Origin: Prorocentrum cordatum
Lineage: Eukaryota > Sar > Dinophyceae > Prorocentrales > Prorocentraceae
Assembly: GCA_963575745.1 (NCBI GenBank)
Contig: CAUYUJ010020695.1
Span: forward strand, 35,001 to 99,000
Direction: 5' to 3'
DNA: 64,000 nucleotides
Shown here: positions 11,095 to 21,119 of the stretch, one piece after another
Numbering within the stretch: position 1 is the first letter of the stretch
Layout: every line of letters starts with the position of its first letter
The notes under the pieces: model-generated
What the model was told of the DNA's origin: nothing
The model's database searches: none
The model's input: the letters and a program-made list of their open reading frames with translations, nothing else
Made by a program: the position numbers and the translations under genes

Positions 11095-11280
11095 ACCGTG
11101 AAATCGGTTTCGACTTCGGTTAGTGTCGCGCGCGCGAGCGAGGCGAAGCTGCGCGAGTTCCACCCATAGTCGGAGGTCGGGGGGTGAGATCGAAGTGAGA
11201 CAGAGAGCCCCCCACCGGGAAATCGGTTTCGGTTTCGCGTTCGCGTCGCGCGCGCGGGCGAGGCGAAGCTGCGCGCGCGG
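11095..11280 (+). repeat. Two-copy direct repeat, 118-bp offset
   Basis: Copies at about 11,100-11,160 and 11,215-11,280 share GAAATCGGTTTCG, GTGTCGCGCGCGCG-type runs and GCGAGGCGAAGCTGCGCG. They lie just before the 95-bp array. The region 10,741-11,094 has no gene or repeat I can support. Confidence 0.6.
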
Positions 11281-11300
11281 GCGAGAGGAATTCATTCTGC

Positions 11301-11872
11301 TGTCGCTAGTGGTTCGCCAACATATATGTCCCCCCCGCAGGCGCGCGTCAAACGGTGGCCCGCATTGCCCCGTCGGTTGCCCGCCGTTGTCCTGTCTGTC
11401 GCTAGTGGTTCGCCAACGCATTTGTTCCCCCGCCGGCGCGTGTCAGGCGGTGGCCCGCGTTATCCCGTCGGTTGCCCGCCGTTGCCCCGTCTGTCGCTAG
11501 TGGTTCGCCAACATATTTTTCCCCCCGCCGGCGCGTGTCAAGCGGTGGCCCGCGTTGTCCCTTTGGTTGCCCGCCGTTGTCCTGTCTGTCGCTAGTGGTT
11601 CGCCAGCATAAATGTTTCCCCCGCCAGCGCGTGTCAAGCGGTGGCCCGCGTTGCCCCGCCGGTTGCCCGCCGCTGTCCTGTCTGTCGCCAGCGGTTCGCC
11701 AACATAAATGTTTCCCCCGCCGGCGCGTGTCAAATAATATCCCGCGTTGTCCCGTCGGTCGCCCGCCGTTGTCCTGTCTGTCGCTAGTGGCTCGCCAATA
11801 TGAATGCTTCCCCCGCCGGCGCGTGTCAAGCGGTAGCCCGCATTGTCCCGTCGGTCGCCCGCCGTTGTCCTG
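11301..11872 (+). repeat. 95-bp minisatellite, six units
   Basis: The marker TGTCGCTAG recurs at 11,301, 11,397, 11,492, 11,587, (as TGTCGCCAG) 11,682 and 11,779, giving a period of 95-97 bp. Units contain GGTTCGCCAACAT, CCCCCGCCGGCGCGTGTCA and GTTGCCCGCCGTTGTCCTGT. The period is not a multiple of three, so no protein is conserved. The last unit runs straight into the 12-bp array. Confidence 0.9.
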
Positions 11873-12540
11873 TCGTGAGATCGATAGTGAGATCGATAGT
11901 GAGATCGATCGTGAAATTGATAGTGACACCGAAAGTGAGATCGATAGTGAGACCGAATGCGAGACCGAATGTTGGATCGATAGTGAGATCGATCGTGAGA
12001 TCGATCGTGAAATTGATAGTGGCACCGAAAGTGAGATCGATTGTGAGATCGAATGCGAGATCGATAGTGGGATCGATAGTGAGATCGTTAGTGAGATCAA
12101 TTGTGAGATCGATGTTTAGATCGATTGTGAGATCGATAGTGAGAACAATTATGAGATCGATTGAAAGATCGAGCCCGCAGTGTCCCGTCGGTGTCCCGTC
12201 GGTGTCCTGTCGTGAGATCGATAGTGAGATCGATCGTGAGATCGATAGTGAGATCGATAATGACATCGATAGTGAGATCGATAGTGAGACCGAATGTGAG
12301 ATCGATTGTGACATCGATTGTGATATCGATTGAGATTGATAGTGAGACCGATCGTGAGATCGATCGTGAGATCGATAGTGAGATATACTGCGAGATCGAT
12401 AGTCTGATACTGGGATCGATAGTGAGATCGATGGTGAGATCGATAGTGACATCAATTGTGAAACCGAATGTGGGACCGAATGTTGGATCGATAGTGAGAT
12501 CGATAAGGAGATCGATAAGGAGATCGATCGTGAATTCATC
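11873..12540 (+). repeat. 12-bp array, consensus GAGATCGATAGT
   Basis: Roughly 50 copies of GAGATCGAT(A/C)GT and close variants are present. A short insertion at about 12,170-12,210 carries TGTCCCGTCGG units resembling the end of the preceding 95-bp unit. Because the period is 12, long four-residue-repeat frames (EIDS; IDLT) stay open on both strands. I treat those as by-products, not genes. Confidence 0.9.
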
Positions 12541-12545
12541 ATTGT

Positions 12546-12680
12546 CCCGCCGGTTGCCCATGATGGTTGCCCATCATGTTCATCACGGTTGCTCATCATT
12601 GTCCCGCAGGTTGCTCATCACGGTTGCTCATCATGGCTGCTCATCATGGGACACCATCATGGTTGCTCATCATGGGACAC
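12546..12680 (+). repeat. Short GGTTGCTCATCAT repeats
   Basis: About eight degenerate copies of GGTTGC(C/T)CATCA(T/C) follow the 12-bp array. The interval 12,681-13,140 then holds no repeat or gene apart from poly-C tracts. Confidence 0.75.
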
Positions 12681-13144
12681 CTTCTCTTGCGTCTCCTCCT
12701 CGTATCCTTATTTTTTGAACTCTAAGCTAATTCTTTAAATCTCTAGTTCGGCTCAAGGGCTCAGGCCATGCGACGCAAGTCGGTCAACGCCAGGCACTGC
12801 CAGCGTGACTCCCAAGGCAGGGCAGGAGAGGTCCGGACGCACGCACCAGGCCCTGCCAGTGCACGCATCGTCGACTGGACCGTCGTGGGGTGAGTGCCGC
12901 GTCGCGCAGCGGTAAACCGAATGACACAAAACGCCCAAACGCAAAAACAAAAAAAATCCGCCACGTCATCCACACCATCATCTGCCATCAGCACCACATT
13001 CACCACAGTTGTCGTCATGAGCCCCCCCCCTCCCACCCCCCCCCCACAACCTCCTTATCACCCGCAGGGTGGTCGTATAGGTATAGGCCATCTATTGCCA
13101 AAGGGCCGCCCCCCGAGCGTCGGGCGTGGACCTCGGCTGTCCCG

Positions 13145-13440
13145 GCGGTTGCCCAGGCGGTTGTCCCGATAGTTGTGGTTGTCCCGATGGTTGTCCCGAT
13201 GGTTGTCCCGATGGTGGTCCCGATGGTTTTCCCGATGGTTGTCCCGATGGTTGTCCCGATGGTTGTCCCGATGGTTGTCCCGATGGTTGTCCCGATGGTT
13301 GTCCCGATGGTTGCCCCGATAGTTGTCCCGATCATTTTCCCGATGGTTGTCCCGATGGTTGTCCCGATGGTTGTCCCGATGGTTGTCTCGATGGTTGTCC
13401 CGATGGTTGTCCCGATGGTTGTCCAGATGGTTGTCGCGTG
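13145..13440 (+). repeat. 12-bp array, consensus GATGGTTGTCCC
   Basis: About 24 near-perfect copies of GATGGTTGTCCC run to 13,440, ending in a short GATA tract. Both strands remain open (VPMV; RDNH or IGTT repeats) because the period is divisible by three. A short related run occurs again at 13,495-13,525. Confidence 0.92.
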
Positions 13441-13810
13441 GATAGATAGATAGATAGACAGATCGATCGATAGATGTTGTCAAATATTGCCCCCATGGTT
13501 GTCCCGACTGTTGTCCCGATGGTTGGTTTATGTGTATATACACATGGATATTTGATATATAACTGTATGTGAGACATTTTTCATATATAATATATGTATA
13601 TGTATATATATATATATACATATTTATGTGTAAATACCAAGAAAGATTTACATGTGTATACACACATAAACGTATATACCAAAAATAAACATAACATAAA
13701 TATATAAGCATACATAGGCATGGCTATATATATATAGTCATAGACTGATAGACTGACAGCCTGGTATAATAGACTGATCGACTGATAGACGGATGTATGT
13801 ATATAGATGT
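13441..13810 (+). repeat. AT-rich microsatellites (GATA, TATA)
   Basis: A (GATA)n tract lies at 13,441-13,475. Interrupted (TA)n and TATG runs follow from 13,530 to 13,735, then GACTGATA repeats to 13,800. The composition is sharply AT-rich compared with the surroundings. A block at 13,045-13,085 (CCTCCTTATCACCCG) recurs at about 13,960-13,995, so the AT-rich segment is flanked by a short direct repeat. Confidence 0.8.
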
Positions 13811-14940
13811 ATAGAAAGACAAAGACGGTTTCCCTAACTCGATAACTAGATAAAAAGCCGATACATAGATGGGCAGATGTGCGGGACAATGATCAAGTTG
13901 AAGAAACCACCCAAGAACCCAATACCATCGCAAATCGACCGCTTCCCCCTTCCCCCCCCCCCAACCTCCTTATCACCCGAAAAGTGGTCGTATCGGTATT
14001 ACTTATCCGCGTAGTAGTGTCAAGTCTGGCCCTCGCCAGCTGCCTCCTCTTAACCGTCGACTCCGGGTCCGGTGTTATAACATAAATTCCAATACGTAAT
14101 ACGTCTACTAAGAAATCACTGGGCATAGCCTTTGTGAGGCAACCCACTGCCAGTACGAATCAATTACATGGGTGGACGAGGGTTTCACACAAGATTTTGT
14201 AGTGTGAGAGCTCAGCCCAGCCCAAGTGGCGTTCGTCTTTCAAGGGTGCACCTCTGGCTGTGAACATACATGATGCAAAGAACACTGGGAGAGAGGGTGT
14301 ATTGCAGCATCGTTGCCGCGTGCTGGGGTTAGTCTGGTCTGCCGGAGGAGGAGGAGAAGGAAAGCTTGGTACGATCGCGCCAGATCTGAGATCCTACCTC
14401 TCCCACCCATCCATTCCCATTGCGCTTGCTCTTCTCTGTACCCTCCGACGGGTGAAGGAGGGAGGGACGAGGGAGGGTGGCAGAGGGACGAGAAGGGATG
14501 AGGCGGAGGAAGAGGGGGATGAGGAGCTGGAGGAGCGAGAACCGGAGATCAGGCAGCGCGGACATCGAGTAGGGGATCGACTACAACATTGATCTGCTCC
14601 AGAAGTGATTGGTTCGTCGATCTGTACCAAAATACGAAGGCTGACTCATGTGTGTACGAACACTCTACGTCTGCGCAAGCTCGACGCGCAAATCAAGTTT
14701 GGGGCAAATCAATCCTGTAGTCGACCCCCTATTCGAGGACAGGGATCGGGGATGGACAGACCCCCCTTTAGTAAAACGTGGTTTAGTGAAAACGACCTGA
14801 GGCCCAAACCTGGCGGGCGCAAACCTGGAAAATAACGGCCGCGGCGCCCTCTCGAGAACCGAAAACGGACAATTCACTAATCGACGTGTCACTGTTGGGG
14901 GTTCTGTCCACTCCCGAAGGGAGCGTGCGCGGACCTCTGA

Positions 14941-15065
14941 TGGGGTGCGTTCTGACCAGGATTTCGAGGCGAATCCAGCGGTGGCGACGACGGAGGCCCA
15001 GGAGGCCCCAAAAGGGGAAAACGAGGAGAGGGTAGAGGTATGGGTACCTTTCCCTCCTCTGAGTG
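14941..15065 (+). repeat. Dispersed repeat, copy related to 36,507-36,625
   Basis: Shared blocks with the second copy include TGACCAG(G/A)ATTTCG, GTGGCGACGA and TCCCAGGAGG-type sequence followed by an AGAGG-rich tract. The overall length is about 115 bp. Between 13,880 and 14,940 I see only purine-rich tracts (14,450-14,540) and no gene. Confidence 0.6.
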
Positions 15066-15109
15066 GCCCAGCGCTCGCCGCCCCCCCCAAAGGGAGAAGA
15101 GGAGCACGA

Positions 15110-15245
15110 GGAGCAGGGGGAGAAGGAACGCGAACCGCGAGGAGGAGGGGACGAGGAGAGGAGGAGGAGGGGGAGGACGAGGAGGGGGAGGAGGGGGAGG
15201 AGGAGAGGACGAGGAGGAGGGAGAAAAGAAGGACGAGGACCGCGA
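15110..15245 (+). repeat. (GAG)n/(GGA)n microsatellite
   Basis: Purine-only sequence rich in GAGGAG and GAGGGGGAGG. Open frames through it encode only Glu/Gly/Arg runs. Confidence 0.85.
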
Positions 15246-15374
15246 AGCGCTCGCCGCCCAGGTCCTCCAAGAGCGCCTCCAGCGGGCACAGCTTCTGCTC
15301 CTCCCCGGGGCCCGACGCTCGACGAGGCTCCCCTCCGGGCTCCGGGCCCGACGTTGCGGCGCCGGCTCTGGCCG

Positions 15375-15580
15375 GCCCGGGTCGGCTCGATCGAGGATCG
15401 CTCGAGGATCGAGGATCGAGGATCGCTCGAGGATCGCTCGATCGAGGATCGCTCGAGGATCGCTCGAGGATCGCTCGAGGATCGCTCAAGGATCGAGGAT
15501 CGAGGCTCGACCGAGGATCGGTGATCGATCGAGCGAGGATCGACCGATCGAGGATCGAGAACGATGGAGGATCGAGGATC
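15375..15580 (+). repeat. GAGGATCGCTC minisatellite
   Basis: Irregular tandem copies of CGAGGATCG and CGAGGATCGCT, period 10-14 bp. Long RSS/DPR-repeat frames on the minus strand arise from it. Confidence 0.85.
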
Positions 15581-15764
15581 GAGGACCGGGGTTTCTGGAC
15601 TCCGCCCCGAGATCATCGACGATATGAGTTTGTTCGACAGTTTCGCCTCTGTGTCCCGTTGTCGGGCCCCGTCAGAATTGGATATGACAGGAAAAACTAT
15701 CTCGGGGGAAGGGGTCGGGACCTCTCGGGCCGCACATTGAACACAAAACAAAAAACATCTTCGG

Positions 15765-15950
15765 ACCGGTTTGGTTCTTCGGTTCGGTTCGGTACGTTCT
15801 TTGATAATTCGGCCTGGTTCGTTGGTTCGTCCGTCAGGCTGTGCGGTCTGGCCCTTCGAATCGGTTGGATCTTGGGTTCGGTTCCGCTCTTCGGTTCGGC
15901 TCGGTCCTTCGGATCGGTTTCGTTCGGTTCGTCTCGGGGTTCTGTGGTTC
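15765..15950 (+). repeat. GGTTCGGTTCG-rich repeat
   Basis: Degenerate TTCGG/GGTTCG units run through most of the interval. They are not perfect enough to be telomeric. The following 15,951-16,430 holds GC-rich DNA with no gene I can support. Confidence 0.65.
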
Positions 15951-16430
15951 GGTGCGGTAGGCCAGATGAGGAAGACGGACGTTGATGCTCTGCTGCAACC
16001 TCCTGGGGTGCCCTCGTCTACAAGGAGAGGAAGAAACGGCATGATAAATTGTCGGAGGGTGACGCCGATGTGTTGGATCGTCCCTGGGCCCCTCCCTGGC
16101 GCGCAGAGCGCGGCAGGGGCGGCGCTGGAGGCACCGCCAGGGGGGTCCAGCGTCAATCCAAGAAATCCATGCGGATGTTCACAAGTTTATGTTTACGCCC
16201 TTGTCCTCTGGCGGGACTCGCCTCGAAGTCCTGGCGGGATGGCGCCCTGAGGGCCAGGCCCAGGGAACCCACCTCTCGAGGGGAGAGAAGGCCCTCAGGG
16301 GGGGGAGGGGCGCGGAAGAAGAGCCGCACCCCGCGCCTGTTGTGCACCCAGTGTCGGGCCCCAGGTGGCCCTCACGCTGTGTGGTTCCTTCGGGGGACCC
16401 TGCCTGTCCCATCGCGCCGATGTCCGCGCC

Positions 16431-16525
16431 GAATCAATGTCGAGTCCGCGTCGAATTCGCGCCGGATCCGCGTCGAATCCACGCCGAGTCCGCGTCGAGT
16501 CCGCGCCGAGTCCCCGTCGGACACA
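16431..16525 (+). repeat. 12-bp array, consensus GTCGAGTCCGCG
   Basis: Seven to eight degenerate units of (G/C)(C/T)CGA(G/A)TCCGCG are in tandem. This is the third 12-bp-period array within 5 kb. Confidence 0.75.
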
Positions 16526-16754
16526 AGGAAGGACTGCCGTCTGCTGGACGGGCGAAAAACCGCCGAAGATGAGACGCCAATCGCGCACCCTGAATCCAGA
16601 AACGCTGACGTCGCCCTGTTGCTGTTGCCTTCCGCCGACCTTCCGCCGACTTGCGCCAACGGACCCGCCGCAGTGTTACTTCCGCCAGCTCCCACCTGCT
16701 TCCGCCGAAGGCGACATGCGCCGGATACACAGCGGCTGCTTGACCGCATTGTGC

Positions 16755-16761
16755 GGTGCGC

Positions 16762-16860
<99 letters not shown>

Positions 16861-17005
16861 TGTGCGTGCGTGCGTTCGCCAGCGCAGTCACTCTGCCTAG
16901 CCGCCGACGCAACAAGTGTATGAGTGTGTGCGTGTGTGCGTCTGTGTGTATGCGTGTGCGTGTGCGTGCGCGTGTTCGCGTGCGTGTGCGTGTGCGTGTG
17001 CGAAT
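16755..17005 (+). repeat. (GT)n/(GTGC)n microsatellite
   Basis: Long GT runs alternate with GTGC runs in two blocks (16,755-16,875 and 16,918-17,000). The interval 17,006-17,690 is less GC-rich and has no recognisable gene; it may contain the 3' end of the minus-strand copia relic. Confidence 0.9.
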
Positions 17006-17691
17006 AAAAAGCAGGATGAGGACCATGTGGAAGCAGGTTGGAAGGTAGTTGAGAGATGGGCACCATCCAGAAGACTGTTCAGATTTTGTTTCGAATCCGA
17101 TAATACAATGCCGAATCCTCAGGCAAGCCAAGCATATAAAGCGCCGGCGTCTTGAGTCAGGCGCCGACGGGATACTCGCTATGGTCGCTATAAACATGCA
17201 CCCTCCGAGCCCCTATTTCGAAGTCGAAGGGGAAGGAAACGAGAAGGGCGAGCATCAAGGTCAAGCTTCATGTCAAACGAAAGTGCGTAGAGACTCATGG
17301 TGAGTCGTGCCCAGCCGGCCAAACTCAAGCGTTGTCCGCAAAGAGGCGGCAGGTCACCTGGCCAAGAGCCGAGATCTAGGCTGCAAAATTAAATATGCAT
17401 ACGGCAGGAGCTGGCCCGGTCAATTGCCAGCGGCAGCCCTGCGGGGTCCAAAAAAGACGGGCCAAATAACGCAAGCAGCGTACAAGAGTAGAAACTTACA
17501 GTAGAACATGACAAACATAATGCAAAAGAAACAAGCTTGTCTCGAAGCGTGTCCACGCAAAATTAAAGCACTCCATCGGCTCATCACGAGCCGGGCTCAA
17601 CCTTCGAGGTCGGAGCCCTGTAAGGAGTGTGAGTATTCAACTCGTGCTTAAAGGATTGCGTTCCAGCCATTACCTGTAATAGCAGATGCCA

Positions 17692-17907
17692 TTATATGCT
17701 GCCTTCGGCATGTCCATGGGCAGTCAGATACCGTGCGTCACACCAGTGTATGCTGTGCACGATATGTCTGTCCATCATCTGTCCAATCCAGCTAATATGT
17801 CCTTCCAGCGTGCATTCTGCGGGCTTCTTAAGGACCCTGCAGGATAACGTCTCAAATGCCGACTCAGCATCAATGGCAAGGGTAATTTTGATGCACAGAC
17901 CGCCCAT
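17692..17907 (-). pseudogene. Copia RNase H fragment
   Basis: The frame contains KITLAIDAESAFETL, HISWIGQMMD and IHWCDARYLTAHGHAEGSI. The spacing of Asp in AIDAES and of WCD-x-R matches the RNase H tail of dinoflagellate copia pol (usually IDAES...WCDTRDM.ADGHTKGSI). It lies 465 bp downstream of the RT fragments on the same strand, as expected. Confidence 0.7.
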
Positions 17908-18371
17908 CTCAAGTATGTGTTTGAATCATGTAAGTGTGAGCGGTCCAGCTTTTAACTCACGTAGCGAAACAGTGGTCGGGTAGAAATCCTATTGCGGGCT
18001 CCTGCAAGCGCTTCTGCAGAGTTGCTTGACCCTACCTGCAGTCGATGCTACTTGCAGTAGGCATCTATCAGGTGCACGACGGCCCTACCAGCGCGCGCGA
18101 GCCCACGCGGGAGTAAGCTGGCACCTCTCATGCCGCATCCTGTCATTTCATCCTCAGCGTCCCCGGTCAATCGTCGGTAGCCGGAGTCGCTATGTTAGTC
18201 GACTTTTCCGGCGGGTTGCATAGCCGGATAGACTATTATCTTCTGCGGCCGGCCATGAAAATTACGCGCGATTGCGTTCAGCTACCGCGCCTGAATGTCA
18301 GCGGGTTCTCGCGCCCGTTGCAGGGGGGCGACGCGCGCCGCCGGCCAGGCCTGGGCCATGAGAGCACATGC

Positions 18372-19130
18372 TCATGCTCCGCGGAGGCGAACGAACATGT
18401 CTGCGACAGGTTTCGCGGCCTTCCCTTCAGTCTCCGCGCCCGTGAGGTCGGGGCGTTGGATAGGGCGGAGTTGCCTGATGTGTTCGCCCTGATCTAACGT
18501 GGCGCCCCCGATTTTCTTTTTCGCGCGCATGACGGCGCAGTTGGCGCAAGTGCGCGCGCGTTGAGCTCGCGCGCGCCGAAAGTGTCGTCGACGCATTTCA
18601 TGCGGCGATCGATAGTCTCCTTCCTTCCAATCATGTTGACGTCGTCCACGTGTCCGGCCGTCAGCATCGCCTCCGCTGCTTCGAGCTCCTCGTCGAAGGG
18701 CGCGGCTCGCAGGCCGAGGCCGCGCGCGATGTTGCGAAGCGTCAGGGAGATGGCGCGCGAAGCGTCCTTCGCCCCAGCGCCTGGCTTCAAGCGCTGCAGG
18801 CAGCGTCGACTTTCGTCGTGCTTCCCGAGCCCAGAAAGAGTTCTCAGTGCGGCTGCTGAGCCAGGCGGTAGCGTAAAGCATGCGATGCGCTCCCGCTCTC
18901 CAGTGGCTTCAGCAAGCTCGCGGGAAGTAAGACCCTTCAGGGGTGCCTAGTCTATGCTCATAGTCGCGATGATCCAGCCAGGGTTCCATGCGCCTTCACT
19001 GGCCAACAGGCGTCGACGTGACCCTCCGGCCAGTCCTGAGAAGGTCCCCACACCTAATGCTTCTGCATCCATGAATCCTCGCAGGACGAGACTCGGCCGG
19101 ATTTTCCTGCGTCTTTCTTAACGAACATCT
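18372..19130 (-). pseudogene. Copia reverse transcriptase fragments
   Basis: The clearest part reads KPGAGAKDASRAISLTL, then ELEAAEAMLTAGHVDDVNMI. This is the conserved pre-catalytic box and the HVDD catalytic motif of copia RTs, within 18,790-18,494. A second frame over 18,520-18,372 continues with GATLDQGEHIRQLRPIQRP and AKPVADMF, the expected thumb/connection region. Upstream pieces (about 19,130-18,960) contain degraded finger-domain sequence. The catalytic aspartates survive but the reading frame does not. Confidence 0.7.
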
Positions 19131-19858
19131 GCGCTGTGGTAATGTGCGCCTCCGCGATGACGAGTGCCTGGGTCGTCTTCAGCTGCGGCGCGCAGGACCG
19201 TCTTGTCAAATGCCGTCATAGTAAAAGCAACGCATGGTGGTTCAAGCGTCGCGGTCTCGAGAAGCCCACGTTCGCCTTGAAGTTCTGCATGCCGAGTTTC
19301 GAGGGCATCAGCCTCGAGGTTTGCCTCTGATTTCTCTTGAACCGCAGGGGGCGTCCTGCAGGCGGATGCATCTCCTTCTCAAGCGCTTCCGCTGTGTGAG
19401 TGTCACCGCCTGGAACAAGGCCACCTGCGTGTTCCTCGGATTCAAGAGGTCCCCATCAAAGCCTGCCTGCGGCTTGGATGATTCCAGACACTGTGTAACC
19501 CTTGCATGCGCGACTCATAGTTGAAGAAACCAGGCGCGACGTCGCTGTCATAGCGCACCAGGGCATCGCTGTCAGCGTGCGCGACGGCCGGTAGCCGATG
19601 GCTACCCTTGAAAAGTCGGACTGCGACCGCGTTCTCGATCACGAAGTAGATTCGGGCCAAGAATTGCAATGCAACGCGCACCTTGGGGGATAGTTTACTA
19701 GCATCAGTCATGCGCAACTCCCCTTACTTAGTTGGCAATTACTCAAAAGTCATAGCAGGTGCCCCTGCAGGAAAACTTGCGACACAGACAAATATAGTCT
19801 GGAGCGCCGTATCATCTGACCCGAGCTCTCGGACCATTCACATTTTAATGTGCAGAGT

Positions 19859-20864
19859 TTACCTTGAGTCGGGGTATTGAACAGCGACTTCGCGGTTGCC
19901 GACCCCAACTATTGCTCGGCCCCTTTCAGGGTCGTTGCGTGGGGGGCATGGTCCGTTCCAACCTCCCCAGTCGTCCTTAATTGGTGGGTCGGTGGAAATC
20001 AACCCAATCATCATCGCGATAGAGCATCTGGCCGGATGGTTTTCGCATCTGCAGTAACTCGCGTGATAACTTCCAGGCAAATTTCGCGCATCCGCTGTTC
20101 TCGTGAACGGTCAAACGTTTCCCTCTGTTGCTCTTGGTCCAGCATTGGCAAATCAGGCAAACTTGCAGGCTGGCGCCCGGAAAACGCTCGGCATCGAAAT
20201 ACTCCGTTGTAACACGTAAAGGCGCTAGTCACGAACGTTGCTTCATGCAATGGACGGGGGAACTTCAGCGGTATAGTGTGTCGCTTCAGATCTTCATCCG
20301 TCAAGCGCAACGTCTGTCGGAACATTCCACTTCGGAATGATATCGTCATCGTCGTAGCGTGACGTCCTCGTGCTCGGAACCAAAGCTCGGTGCCCTTGTG
20401 CGTTGAATATCTCGAGCTGTGTCGTTATTGAGAGCACCCTCTCCATCTGAATATAAGATGTTGACTGGGCCACGCTGTAACCGAGCATATCGATACGGAT
20501 GCGCATCCAGCACCGAGGTCATGGATTTGTCAGAAATTTCTTGGCCGGCTGCAAAACGACTGCATCGGTCTGCAATGTGTAGCGCTGCGTGCGTCTTATA
20601 AAAGAACAGGTCACATTCACGTTCATCATTGAATTTCCCTCGTAAGGCCACCAACGGCTTGGCGGCGTTACCTGGCATCTCCCATACTCGGCATTCCCGA
20701 CACGAGTCACACACACCTTCGATGAGGTTAAACGCATTAATGTCAAGGCCTATATTGGCGAAGATGAGTCTCATCTTGGGCTCCTGAGCGCGGCGCCACC
20801 GTAGGTGTAGCTGTCGGAACTCTTTGCTGACGACAGCTGGATCGAAATTCCGGAGGTTCTGCAA
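19859..20864 (-). pseudogene. Copia integrase with zinc-binding head, core and C-terminal tail, frameshifted
   Basis: From 20,864 the first frame gives a zinc-head remnant, HLRWRRAQEPKM followed by CDSCREC. The core follows with ECDLFFY (first catalytic Asp) and YSDGEGALNND (second Asp). Near 20,349 the protein shifts frame and continues with LRLTDEDLKRH, TCYNGVF and GRQPASLPDLP. Near 20,080 it shifts again to DDWGGWNGP and GNREVAVQYPDSR, the SH3-like tail typical of dinoflagellate copia integrases. One expected zinc-head histidine is Arg. The enzyme would insert element cDNA. At least two frameshifts make it non-functional. Confidence 0.75.
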
Positions 20865-20951
20865 ACTGACTTGGACATCGAAGCGAGTCCGTCAGGGAGT
20901 TTGTGAGCAGGCGTTTCCGCGGCAGCTTCGGCCGCGGGCGCCGGCGGTGGT

Positions 20952-21114
20952 TCAGGAGGGGGAAAAAAACACACAGACACAATTAATCGTCGATCCCCAA
21001 GAAAATATGGAAAAATATTGGAATTGGGCGGGACAACAAGAACCCAGAAAATATGAGAAAATATAGGGCGTCATTTTATTTGTGTATTTATTTGTGTGTC
21101 CTTGGGCCCCTTGA
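20952..21114 (-). mobile_element. 163-bp MITE-like element, copy 1 (family R1)
   Basis: This is the reverse-oriented copy of a family found four times. It is flanked by the 5-bp target duplication GTGGT (20,947-20,951 and 21,115-21,119). Its ends read TCAGGAGGGG and, on the other strand, TCAAGGGG, and it contains ACACACA near both ends. The interior is AT-rich with repeated CCATATTTTC and a TCGACGATTAATTG-type box. It encodes nothing and is inserted near the 5' side of the decayed copia element. Confidence 0.9.
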
Positions 21115-21119
21115 GTGGT

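Larger units (their letters stand above)
17692..20870 (-). mobile_element. Decayed Ty1/copia retroelement (integrase, RT, RNase H)
   Basis: Three pol modules occur in copia order on the minus strand: integrase (20,864-19,859), reverse transcriptase (about 19,130-18,372) and RNase H (17,907-17,692). Integrase preceding RT is diagnostic of copia rather than gypsy. All modules are broken by frameshifts and stops. No LTR pair was recognised. The protein sequence differs clearly from the copia element at 44.7-54.9 kb, so this is a second family or a much older insertion. Confidence 0.7.

Noticed and set aside
12745-12765. Possible relict dinoflagellate spliced leader (GTTCGGCTCAAG)
   Set aside because: Only the last 10-12 bases resemble the leader (TTTTGGCTCAAG), with mismatches and no upstream CCGTAGCC part; chance similarity is likely.
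11301-13440. CRISPR-like array
   Set aside because: Units are contiguous tandem repeats of 12 or 95 bp without unique spacers, no cas genes, and a eukaryotic context.
15765-15950. Interstitial telomere-like repeat (GGTTCGGTTCG)
   Set aside because: Units are irregular and do not match the TTTAGGG-type telomere reported in dinoflagellates.
14783-16156. 457-codon minus-strand open frame and 346-codon plus-strand frame
   Set aside because: Both depend on (GAG)n and GAGGATCG repeats; residues are low-complexity Ser/Arg/Asp or Glu/Arg runs.
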